A DNA stretch of 6,542 nucleotides from Desulfobacterales bacterium. Its GTDB lineage: Bacteria; Desulfobacterota; Desulfobacteria; Desulfobacterales; ETH-SRB1. The notes under the pieces are model-generated. The model had not been told where the DNA came from and did no database searches. It was given only the letters and a program-made list of their open reading frames with translations. The position numbers were made by a program, and so were the translations under genes. The stretch covers positions 1-6,542 of the forward strand of contig DAOVDN010000062.1 in the NCBI GenBank assembly GCA_030669465.1, in the 5' to 3' direction. Shown in pieces: positions 1 to 5,837 of the stretch (its first letter is position 1; every line of letters starts with the position of its first letter).

Positions 1-37
1 TAAGCAGATATTTGTGGAATAGCGAAATCCTCATTCT

Positions 38-90
38 GGAGCGAGGCAACCGCGTTGCCGGATTATCCGCCGACACGGTCGGCTTGCTCC
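38..90. repeat. Cloverleaf-like palindromic element downstream of glmM
   Basis: The 53 bases fold on paper into an outer 5-bp stem (GGAGC 38-42 with GCTCC 86-90). It encloses three tightly packed hairpins: GGCAAC/GTTGCC (45-50 with 54-59, loop CGC), GGAT/ATCC (60-63 with 65-68, one-base loop) and GCCGAC/GTCGGC (69-74 with 78-83, loop ACG). It begins about 75 bases past the glmM stop codon, but no T-run follows on the minus strand, so a simple intrinsic terminator is not supported. It may be a REP-like element or an RNA structure at the end of the glmM transcript. The rest of 1-165 shows no supportable gene. Confidence 0.5.
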
Positions 91-165
91 AAAAGCGCAA
101 CAAATAATTCTCTTTTTGATCACATACCAGGGAACCATCCCAAGATTGAAGATTTGTGGGATCAC

Positions 166-1557
166 TCAATCATCAATCGACAATCGACAATCGACAATCC
201 CCAGTTCTTCCTGTACTATATCTGCTATCTGCCGGCAGTATCTGCTGGTTTCATCAATGGTCGGTCCTTCAACCATTATCCTGCAAAGAGGCTGCGTGCC
301 TGAATAACGGACAAGTACCCTGCCCTTTTTGCCCAGGCTCGTTTCAACCGATTTGATTGCATCCTTAATGCCGGAAACGGTTTGAATATCGGGCTTGCTC
401 TTTACCTCTACATTCAAAAGAACCTGTGGGAATACGGTCATAATTTTGCATAGCTCGGAGAGGGGCTCTTTCCGGCTTTTCATGGCTTCAATCAGTTTTA
501 AAGCAGTAAGGATGCCATCTCCTGTTGTGTGGTGATCTAAAAAGATCATATGGCCTGAGTCTTCGCCCCCCAGAACCGCTCCGATTGATCTCATCTTTTC
601 CAGAACGCAGCGATCACCGACTTTTGTAATAGCATGCCCTATGCCCATATTTTTTAAGGCAATCCCAAGCCCCATATTGCTCATGACTGTGCTGACTACC
701 AGGTTGTTTTTAAGCATCCCATTTTGTTTCATTGCCTTTGCACAGATAGCAAGTATCTGGTCGCCGGTTATAACGTTTCCTTTTTCATCAACGGCAATAA
801 GCCTGTCACCATCGCCATCAAAGGCAAGGCCGATATCGGCTCCTCTTTCCACAACCTTTTTTATCAGTGCCTCAGGATGCTGGGACCCGCAGTTTTCGTT
901 TATGTTTTTTCCGTCAGGGTAAACAAAGAGCGATTCAACATCAGCCCCTAAATCGTCAAATAATTCAGGAGCAACTCTGTATGTTGCTCCATTTGAACAA
1001 TCTATAACGATTCTCATCCCTTTAAAAGAACATGTCTTTCTTATTGTGCGCTTCAGGAAAGAAGCGTAATTTTTTTTCGCATCATCTATTTTATAAACTC
1101 TGCCGGGCTCGCGTACTGATCTGCTTATTGAAACGATATCTTCATTCAGTAAAAGCTGTTCAATCTCCTGCTCCTTTTCATCAGAGAGCTTGTACCCATC
1201 TCCTGTAAATATCTTGATTCCATTATCAAAAAAAGGGTTGTGGGATGCAGATATCATAATACCGGCGCCGGCACCTGTTGAAGATGTCACAAAAGCAACG
1301 CCCGGAGTGGAGAGTATTCCTGCAAGGTGTGCATTAACACCCATGGAACAAATTCCTGAAACCACAGCATATTCCAGCATATACCCGGATATGCGGGTAT
1401 CTTTTCCGACAACTATTTCATTTCCTTTAAAAATGTATGCAACCGCTCTTCCGATATTTACGGCCATTTCAGACGTCATAGGATATTCATTGGCTATACC
1501 TCTTATTCCATCAGTGCCAAATAGTTTGCCCACGTTCCAATCCTTAACTTTAGTCAC
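166..1557 (-). CDS. glmM: Phosphoglucosamine mutase GlmM
   Basis: Interconverts glucosamine-6-phosphate and glucosamine-1-phosphate in the cytoplasm, the step before UDP-GlcNAc synthesis for peptidoglycan and LPS. The 463-residue protein carries the alpha-D-phosphohexomutase signatures in order. LFGTDGIRG is at about 12-20, and the catalytic loop SASHNP at 103-108 has Ser105 as the expected phosphoserine. The metal-binding DGDGDR is at 247-252, the sugar-specificity loop GGEDSGH at 330-336, and the phosphate-binding loop RYSGTQP at 417-423. The start is GTG (1557-1555), overlapping the upstream gene's TGA by 4 bases (GTGA), which implies translational coupling; no strong Shine-Dalgarno is seen. 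It is slightly longer than the usual 445-450 residues. The final ten or so residues are encoded partly by a tandem 7-bp repeat. Gln replaces the usual Glu in the SGTEP phosphate loop. The protein family is clear; the substrate is assigned from the overall GlmM-like sequence. Confidence 0.95.
   Translation of the reverse strand: MTKVKDWNVGKLFGTDGIRGIANEYPMTSEMAVNIGRAVAYIFKGNEIVVGKDTRISGYMLEYAVVSGICSMGVNAHLAGILSTPGVAFVTSSTGAGAGIMISASHNPFFDNGIKIFTGDGYKLSDEKEQEIEQLLLNEDIVSISRSVREPGRVYKIDDAKKNYASFLKRTIRKTCSFKGMRIVIDCSNGATYRVAPELFDDLGADVESLFVYPDGKNINENCGSQHPEALIKKVVERGADIGLAFDGDGDRLIAVDEKGNVITGDQILAICAKAMKQNGMLKNNLVVSTVMSNMGLGIALKNMGIGHAITKVGDRCVLEKMRSIGAVLGGEDSGHMIFLDHHTTGDGILTALKLIEAMKSRKEPLSELCKIMTVFPQVLLNVEVKSKPDIQTVSGIKDAIKSVETSLGKKGRVLVRYSGTQPLCRIMVEGPTIDETSRYCRQIADIVQEELGIVDCRLSIDD
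177..197. repeat. Tandem 7-bp repeat (TCGACAA x3) in the glmM 3' end
   Basis: Three perfect tandem copies of TCGACAA lie inside the last codons of glmM, immediately before its stop. Because 7 is not a multiple of 3, each added or lost copy would shift the reading frame of the C-terminal tail. A partial unit (ATCAA) precedes the array. It is likely a slippage-prone intergenic repeat that the open reading frame runs into. Confidence 0.75.
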
Positions 1558-2738
1558 TTTTTGTTAAAAGAAGGTATAATCTTCAATATGTTAACGTTTA
1601 TTTGATCAACGATTCCTTGAAGCCACATGGTTCCTGATTCCGCATCTTTGCTCTCAAGCCCTTTTATTACAGATATATAATCACTGCCCGACTCTTTGAT
1701 GCAGGGATTTATCTTTTCCAGAAAGATATCCCTTAGACTCCGGTCACCTTCCTCGGTTCGCAGCTCTTTGAAAGATTCTTCCAATTCAGGCCATCTGCCA
1801 TAAAGCTCATTTTTTTGGCAAAATTCCTTTAACCTTTTTATTCTTTCATCAATTGATAGCTTAAGTTTTTCTTTAAGGCCGTTTAGGAGGGCTTCCGGAA
1901 AATCATATGAAATAAACTGTGAGCGGACATGAATATACCACTGGTTGAGAGCTATAAGGTTTGCGATATAGATGACGTTATTTATTATCAACTTCTTTAT
2001 ATTGCTATACATTCCAGGAACAAACGGAATATTTCCGCCCTTCCCTCTTTCTTCAAAAACCAAACGTCCCGGCCTTAATTCATCCTTTCTGCATATTGTG
2101 CCGGCAGCCGTTACAGTACCAAATGCCAGGCGACACGGACCAACAAGACCGCCCTGCCCTCCAAGAAATATCGGTTTTCGGTTAAGCATTACCCCGTTTG
2201 GAACATCACCGATTAGCGATGGTGTGGCTTTGTCCTGATTCGGTGTATAGTTAAAATGGACGTATGAACTTCCAACCTCGCTGTGGTCTTTCCGGCTGGT
2301 TCCTCCGGACATAAAACAGTCACAAAAATTAATAAGACTGCCAAGAGTTACAAAAGGAAAGAGTATTGTCTGCTTCAAACCGACCGTGTGGGCAACATTT
2401 GATTCTTCTTCAAGTATTGTTCCCTCTCTTACATGGGAACCAGAACCAATTGTTACTTTTTTAAGAAAGACAGCCTCCCTGAAGAACCCTCCTTTAAGCT
2501 CGACCAGTGGTCCGACCTGACAGTTCTCAATGGTGACAGGCCCTTCATACCCCAACCTTGTGCCTTGAAGTATAAGGGTGGAACTTCCGAAGATCCTGCA
2601 CCCTGAATGAATGACAACACCATCTCCGGAAATCCTTTCCGTAATAACATCATCACCAATCTCAACGCTGCCTGGATTGGGAATCTTAACGCCTTTTTTC
2701 AGCAGCCTCTCTATTTTTGAAATGCTCTGATTTTTCAC
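1554..2738 (-). CDS. GlmU-related left-handed beta-helix protein
   Basis: A 394-residue protein. Residues about 20-225 show hexapeptide-type repeats typical of left-handed beta-helix acyltransferases and of the C-terminal half of GlmU. Examples are VEIGDDV, VVIHSGCRIFG, VTIGSGSHVREGTI and the conserved block around TLGSLINFCDC, TSRKDHSEVGSSYVHFNYT and FLGGQGGLVG (131-200). His161 in YVHFNY could correspond to the acetyltransferase histidine of GlmU, but this is inference. The GlmU N-terminal uridylyltransferase domain is absent; a helical, charged region (about 245-394) follows the helix instead. Such proteins are often annotated GlmU or UDP-GlcNAc pyrophosphorylase-like in Desulfobacterota, but I know of no proven reaction. 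The start is GTG (2738-2736), immediately preceded in frame by TAA, so no longer version is possible; the Shine-Dalgarno is weak. It overlaps glmM by 4 bases, which suggests a hexosamine or nucleotide-sugar role. Confidence 0.85.
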   Translation of the reverse strand: MKNQSISKIERLLKKGVKIPNPGSVEIGDDVITERISGDGVVIHSGCRIFGSSTLILQGTRLGYEGPVTIENCQVGPLVELKGGFFREAVFLKKVTIGSGSHVREGTILEEESNVAHTVGLKQTILFPFVTLGSLINFCDCFMSGGTSRKDHSEVGSSYVHFNYTPNQDKATPSLIGDVPNGVMLNRKPIFLGGQGGLVGPCRLAFGTVTAAGTICRKDELRPGRLVFEERGKGGNIPFVPGMYSNIKKLIINNVIYIANLIALNQWYIHVRSQFISYDFPEALLNGLKEKLKLSIDERIKRLKEFCQKNELYGRWPELEESFKELRTEEGDRSLRDIFLEKINPCIKESGSDYISVIKGLESKDAESGTMWLQGIVDQINVNILKIIPSFNKK

Positions 2739-2759
2739 TTAAGAAACCATTCAAAATTA

Positions 2760-2857
2760 ATCACGAAAACACGAAAGTACGAAAACACGAAATAAAACCT
2801 GAAAATCAATCTACTAACATTCTTTTTCGTGTTTTCAATCTTTCGTGCTTTCGTGAT
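2760..2857. repeat. CACGAAA-rich imperfect inverted repeat
   Basis: Two 33-base arms (2760-2792 and 2825-2857) are complementary with about four mismatches, around a 32-base AT-rich loop. Each arm is itself built from repeated CACGAAA / CGAAAACACGAAA units. It fills most of the 127-bp gap between the decarboxylase stop and the beta-helix gene start. As RNA it could form a long hairpin just 8 bases past the decarboxylase stop. The stem is AT-rich and long, without the short GC stem plus U-tract of an intrinsic terminator. It is more likely a dispersed repeat that may modulate transcript stability between the two genes. Confidence 0.75.
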
Positions 2858-2865
2858 AGTTCTTT

Positions 2866-3819
2866 TTAGTTTGCCAGGATTCTATCAAAATATTGAACGG
2901 TCTTTTTCAAACCCTGATCCAGTTTAACGACCGGCTGCCACTTTAGTCTCTTTTTAGCCAGGCTGATCTCCGGCCGGCGCTGCAGCGGATCATCCTGAGG
3001 CAGCGGCTTAAAAACAATCTTTGATTTTGATCCTGTTATATCGAGGATTTTTTCGGCCAGTTCAAGGATTGTAAATTCATCAGGGTTTCCTAAGTTTACC
3101 GGACCTGTGAAATCATCCGGCCCGTTCATCATCCGGATCAGACCTTCTATTAAATCGTCCACATAGCAGAAAGACCTGGTTTGCGATCCATCACCAAAGA
3201 CCGTTATATCCTCATTTGTAAGAGCCTGCATAATAAAGTTGCTGACAACACGGCCGTCATTCGGGTGCATTCGCGGGCCGTATGTATTGAATATTCTGGC
3301 AACTTTGATTTTCAGACCGTGCTGACGATGGTAGTCAAAAAAAAGCGTTTCAGCACACCTTTTCCCCTCATCATAGCATGACCTTGGCCCGATAGGATTT
3401 ACTCTACCCCAGTAACTTTCAGGCTGAGGGTGAACTTCAGGGTCACCGTAAACTTCGCTTGTCGATGCCTGCAGGATTTTAGCCTTTACCCGTTTGGCCA
3501 GTCCCAGCATGTTGATGGCGCCGTGCACGCTTGTCTTCGTAGTCTGAACGGGATCGAACTGATAATGAACCGGCGAGGCAGGACAGGCTAAATTATAAAT
3601 TTCGTCCACCTCCAGATAGAGCGGAAAGGTTATATCATGACGAATAAATTCGAAATTCGGTTTATTAAGAAGATCGGCAATATTTTGCCTGGTGCCTGTA
3701 AAGCAGTTGTCCACGCATAACACCTCACAACCTTCGGAAACAAGGCGATCGCAAAGATGAGAACCCAAAAAACCGGCGCCGCCGGTGATTAAGATACGTT
3801 TAATCCTATGATATTTCAT
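2866..3819 (-). CDS. uxs: UDP-glucuronate decarboxylase (UDP-xylose synthase), SDR family
   Basis: Converts UDP-glucuronate to UDP-xylose (or its 4-keto intermediate) using tightly bound NAD+, supplying sugars for LPS, capsule or glycan. With the chosen start the protein has 317 residues, normal for the bacterial family. The Rossmann motif GGAGFLG is at 13-19. The catalytic TSEVYGDP is at 120-127 (Glu122), and the YxxxK pair in CYDEGKR is at 148-154 (Tyr149, Lys153). RSFCYVDD is at 215-222, and the decarboxylase-type [15 protein letters not shown] at 276-290 contains the expected active-site arginine. CYDEGKR and the PLQRRP block point to the decarboxylase rather than dTDP-glucose dehydratase. 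The ATG at 3819 is chosen because GGA in an A-rich run sits 6 bases upstream. The frame stays open to 3873, but those extra codons come from the adjacent repeat element. The gene lies 127 bp upstream of the beta-helix gene and may be cotranscribed with it. Confidence 0.93.
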   Translation of the reverse strand: MKYHRIKRILITGGAGFLGSHLCDRLVSEGCEVLCVDNCFTGTRQNIADLLNKPNFEFIRHDITFPLYLEVDEIYNLACPASPVHYQFDPVQTTKTSVHGAINMLGLAKRVKAKILQASTSEVYGDPEVHPQPESYWGRVNPIGPRSCYDEGKRCAETLFFDYHRQHGLKIKVARIFNTYGPRMHPNDGRVVSNFIMQALTNEDITVFGDGSQTRSFCYVDDLIEGLIRMMNGPDDFTGPVNLGNPDEFTILELAEKILDITGSKSKIVFKPLPQDDPLQRRPEISLAKKRLKWQPVVKLDQGLKKTVQYFDRILAN

Positions 3820-3825
3820 GAGCAT

Positions 3826-3831
3826 TCCTTT
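3826..3831 (-). promoter_or_regulatory. Ribosome binding site deciding the decarboxylase start
   Basis: On the minus strand AAAGGA is followed by ATGCTC and then ATG at 3819. This gives a 6-base spacing to the ATG at 3819 and none to the ATG at 3825, so 3819 is the better start. Confidence 0.6.
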
Positions 3832-3849
3832 TTTTGCCACAGATACAGA

Positions 3850-4041
3850 CTGAGACCTTTGCATAACTGCCATTTTGAGCGCTGATGCTTCACTTCGTGT
3901 CCGTGATGCGGCGTCAGGCTTCAGATTTTGGCACGGAGTGAAGCTTTAGCGCTATCCTCAAAATACTCAATGTATTCCTCCAGTTAAAATCTTCGCCTTC
4001 CTTGCCTGACAAAAAAATGTCGCGTTCTGCAAAGGTTTCAG
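3850..4041. mobile_element. 192-bp palindromic MITE-like element upstream of the decarboxylase
   Basis: The ends (3850-3867 and 4024-4041) are inverted repeats matching at 16 of 18 positions, containing CCTTTGCA. Inside are two further pairs of complementary arms that interleave. ATTTTGAG...CTTCACTTCGTG (3872-3899) pairs with 3932-3964, and GTCAGGCTTCAGATTTTGG (3913-3931) pairs with 3980-4010. There is no transposase frame. The CCTTTGCA ends recall some IS5-type termini, but that is memory, not proof. No clear target duplication is visible. It ends 30 bases before the decarboxylase start codon, so it occupies or replaces that gene's leader. Confidence 0.7.
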
Positions 4042-4300
4042 ATTGATATAGATATTTTGTAATATGTTAGCATTATGCAATAAACTATCTATAGTGTTCA
4101 CAAAAAACATTTTGGGGCTCAACATAGTCTTGAGGTGAGAAATAACTGGTTGGAACTTGCGAATAAGCTCAAAGCTGAAAAGCTGAAAGTAGGAGACCCA
4201 GGTTTCGCGCTTTCAGCTTTCAGCCTCTACAATTCAAAACAGACCTCGATTTCATCAAGGCCTTGCTTTACCCCAAAAACTTTTTCTTAAAAGGTATATA
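4042..4300. other. Intergenic stretch without a supportable gene
   Basis: AT-rich DNA between the palindromic element and direct repeat A. It holds the GCTGAAA hairpin and nothing else I can support. Several short frames exist without ribosome binding sites. A decarboxylase promoter could lie here, but no convincing -35/-10 pair was found on the minus strand. Confidence 0.5.
4174..4224. repeat. GCTGAAA inverted repeat (hairpin)
   Basis: GCTGAAAAGCTGAAAG (4174-4189) is complementary, with one bulged A, to CTTTCAGCTTTCAGC (4210-4224), leaving a 20-base loop. Each arm is itself a tandem GCTGAAA pair. No T-run follows on either strand, so terminator function is uncertain. Confidence 0.65.
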
Positions 4301-4386
4301 AGGGATAAGGAAGGGATAGGAATTTGCTTTTTTTGGAGCAAGGTATGGCAGAAAACCGGTTGTGTGTCAAGCGGCAAGTTGGCACT
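4301..4386. repeat. Direct repeat A, downstream of the cytochrome gene
   Basis: Matches the cytochrome upstream region (5599-5666, continuing at 6471-6484 after the mobile insertion). From ATAGGAATTTGC to GTGTCAAGC the two differ at about 5 of 57 positions, and similarity extends through the TTGGCACT that follows. Unlike the upstream copy it is uninterrupted, so it shows the pre-insertion sequence. On the minus strand it carries TTGACA (4370-4365), a 17-base spacer and CATACC, a weaker version of the cytochrome promoter, facing the decarboxylase about 520 bp away. It may be the remnant of a duplicated cytochrome unit. Confidence 0.85.
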
Positions 4387-4420
4387 TCATGTTGTGGAAG
4401 GTTGCGAATGATGCAGGCCG

Positions 4421-5551
4421 CTATATTCCATCCTTAGTCGTATGGCAGATAAAGCAGCCAGTTCCAGCGCCCGCACCTGTTGTACCAGCTTCAATGACCC
4501 CTCCATCATCGGGATCATAAGCCCAGCGCAGGATGTCTTTGTAAGGTGTACCATGTGGCCGGTGGCAGGAAAGACAAAAGACCTGGTCAGTACCCGGAGT
4601 AACAGTACTTGAAGGTTCGGTGTAACCCGTTAAAACAGGCCGAGCTACAGGCGCCTCGGGATTATAGGGACCTTTAGTAGAACCACCATCTTGCGTGTTA
4701 TAAAGATAGTACTCCTTATCTGTATCCGCTGGCAGGGCATAATTATTGGGGTGTCTTAGCCATGGGCTTGATGTCCCGACAAAGTCGGTATCGTGAAACT
4801 TCTGATGACAGCCGGCGCAGTAATCGGACATTGACTTGTCCACGCCGTGTCCGCCACTCGATGTAAGAACCCCTCCTTTGTATTCATTATGCTTTAACTC
4901 ATCTTTAGTTTGTTCCCAGTCGAGCTCCTCGAGCCCCTCTACTCCGCCGGCACCGTCGTGGAAATAGGAACCGGGATCTAGAAATCTATACCAACCGCCT
5001 GTTTCACCAACTATGGGTGTTGAATCGTCAGCATGATGGGCCGGCATGTGACAACTCGTACAGTCGTCTATCTTCCGGTGGCAGCCACCACAGGTTGGAT
5101 CATCCGCTGACAACGGTATGCCTGGAGCTTTGGTTAACTCATCAGACGGCATATCTGGTATGGACAGCACATTGTGGCCGTATTCCATGCCATTGGTTAT
5201 GACCCAGTAAAAATTCCCGCCTGCAAGCTCTTTTACCGGCGGCACCGTATTATAGACCACCGGAATTCTTGATGAACCGAGGACCTTGATGGTGTCACTG
5301 GTTGTATTAGAGTGACAGCCCACGCAACTCCCCCTCGTCAATGCATTATTCGGCCCGGTCTCACCTCCAAAAGTGGCCATGTCAGCGCCGCCCTGGCTGT
5401 TATGCATTGTATGGCAATTTACGCATTCGCCGGTGACCTTGGCTAAAATTGGACTTGAACCTAGGAGTATATAGAAAATAGTGAATAAGAAAAGAAGAGT
5501 TAAAACAAGAAAGGACCTAATCACTTCCTTTGACATGTGCTTCCCAATCAT
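4421..5551 (-). CDS. Secreted seven-heme cytochrome c, OmcS-like heme layout
   Basis: A 376-residue protein with an N-terminal signal peptide: MSKEVIR, then a hydrophobic stretch at about 14-30, with likely cleavage after SSPILA at residue 37. Seven CxxCH heme sites start at 43, 76, 154, 164, 245, 326 and 366. Ten other histidines (50, 126, 172, 173, 198, 221, 235, 253, 267, 333) are enough to give every heme a second histidine ligand. The first motif (CVNCHTMHNS) and the C-terminal order CAGCH...H...RHP...CLSCHRPH...CxxCH-end resemble the OmcS-type extracellular cytochromes of Geobacter, which have six hemes and stack into filaments. That likeness is from memory. The protein probably acts in periplasmic or extracellular electron transfer. 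ATG at 5551 is chosen because AGGAGG lies 6 bases upstream; the frame is open to 5635. It sits between two direct repeats, with no redox partner or maturation gene in the window. Confidence 0.9.
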   Translation of the reverse strand: MIGKHMSKEVIRSFLVLTLLFLFTIFYILLGSSPILAKVTGECVNCHTMHNSQGGADMATFGGETGPNNALTRGSCVGCHSNTTSDTIKVLGSSRIPVVYNTVPPVKELAGGNFYWVITNGMEYGHNVLSIPDMPSDELTKAPGIPLSADDPTCGGCHRKIDDCTSCHMPAHHADDSTPIVGETGGWYRFLDPGSYFHDGAGGVEGLEELDWEQTKDELKHNEYKGGVLTSSGGHGVDKSMSDYCAGCHQKFHDTDFVGTSSPWLRHPNNYALPADTDKEYYLYNTQDGGSTKGPYNPEAPVARPVLTGYTEPSSTVTPGTDQVFCLSCHRPHGTPYKDILRWAYDPDDGGVIEAGTTGAGAGTGCFICHTTKDGI

Positions 5552-5557
5552 GGTGGG

Positions 5558-5563
5558 CCTCCT
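5558..5563 (-). promoter_or_regulatory. Strong ribosome binding site of the cytochrome gene
   Basis: A perfect AGGAGG on the minus strand is followed by CCCACC and then ATG at 5551. It fixes the start, rejects the upstream ATG at 5635, and suggests high translation. Confidence 0.85.
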
Positions 5564-5635
5564 AAAAACAGGTGCTGTCAAGCGCCTAATAGTGATAGAG
5601 GGATAAGAAATAGGAATTTGCTTTTTTTGAAGCAA

Positions 5636-5664
5636 AATATGGCAAAAAACGGGTTGTGTGTCAA
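5636..5664 (-). promoter_or_regulatory. Sigma-70-like promoter of the cytochrome gene
   Basis: On the minus strand a perfect -35 TTGACA (5664-5659) is followed by a 17-base spacer and CATATT (5641-5636, four of six consensus bases). Transcription would start near 5629, leaving a leader of about 75 bases. The -35 lies within the 9-bp target duplication of the neighbouring insertion. Confidence 0.55.
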
Positions 5665-5666
5665 GC
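5658..5666. repeat. Outer 9-bp target duplication, left copy
   Basis: GTGTCAAGC abuts the left end of the first element. Its twin at 6462-6470 abuts the right end of the second element. A single copy is present in the uninterrupted repeat at 4364-4372. Confidence 0.8.
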
Positions 5667-5837
5667 CAGCAATTCTAATTTTGAAGAATAACACCCCCCT
5701 GCCCCCCTCAAGGGGGGAATCCTTTATGTTAAATTCCCCCTTTGAAGGCCTGCCTGTGCGTGTCCGCACGCAGACAGGGGGGTAAGGGGGATGTAACGCA
5801 CAATTGTAAAAGAAAAATGCCATAATTAGAATTGCTG
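5667..5837. mobile_element. MITE-like element, copy 1 (171 bp)
   Basis: Perfect 14-bp inverted ends CAGCAATTCTAATT (5667-5680) and its complement (5824-5837). Inside the ends come C-rich and G-rich blocks that pair with each other, then a hairpin CAAGGGGGGAAT (5709-5720) with ATTCCCCCTTTG (5733-5744). A GC-rich palindrome follows at about 5749-5777 (CCTGCCTG...CAGACAGG). There is no coding capacity. The outer 50 bases on the right are identical to copy 2. Confidence 0.8.

Larger units (their letters stand above)
5599..5666. repeat. Direct repeat B, upstream of the cytochrome gene
   Basis: The partner of the repeat at 4301-4386. It is cut after GTGTCAAGC (5658-5666) by the composite mobile segment. 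Its other end, AGTAAATTGGCACT, resumes at 6471-6484 after a second GTGTCAAGC. It contains the cytochrome promoter. Confidence 0.85.

Noticed and set aside
641..951. Plus-strand frames opposite glmM, and similar ones opposite the beta-helix, decarboxylase and cytochrome genes
   Set aside because: They are antisense shadows of genes with strong family motifs and show no protein-like signatures.
2760..2857. A CRISPR-like array from the repeated CACGAAA units
   Set aside because: Units are only 7-13 bases, without regular spacers, and the two groups are inverted relative to each other.
3820..3873. An N-terminal extension of the decarboxylase starting at 3873
   Set aside because: The extra 18 codons run into the palindromic element and its inverted end, lack a ribosome binding site, and would make the protein longer than the family norm. 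The ATG at 3819 has AAAGGA at good spacing.
4384..4420. An intrinsic terminator directly after the cytochrome gene
   Set aside because: No stem followed by a U-tract was found on the minus strand in this stretch.
5576..5581. A second TTGACA on the minus strand just upstream of the cytochrome
   Set aside because: A -10 at proper spacing would overlap the ribosome binding site, giving a transcript without it. The upstream TTGACA at 5659-5664 fits better.
5552..5635. A longer cytochrome starting at ATG 5635
   Set aside because: It would place 28 extra residues before the signal peptide, and AGGAGG at 5558-5563 clearly serves ATG 5551. The extra part lies in the promoter leader and direct repeat.
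5578..5823. Open frames across the MITE-like elements on both strands (also 6083-6311)
   Set aside because: They consist of palindromic non-coding repeat sequence, have no ribosome sites and resemble no protein. They arise because the repeats lack stop codons in some frames.
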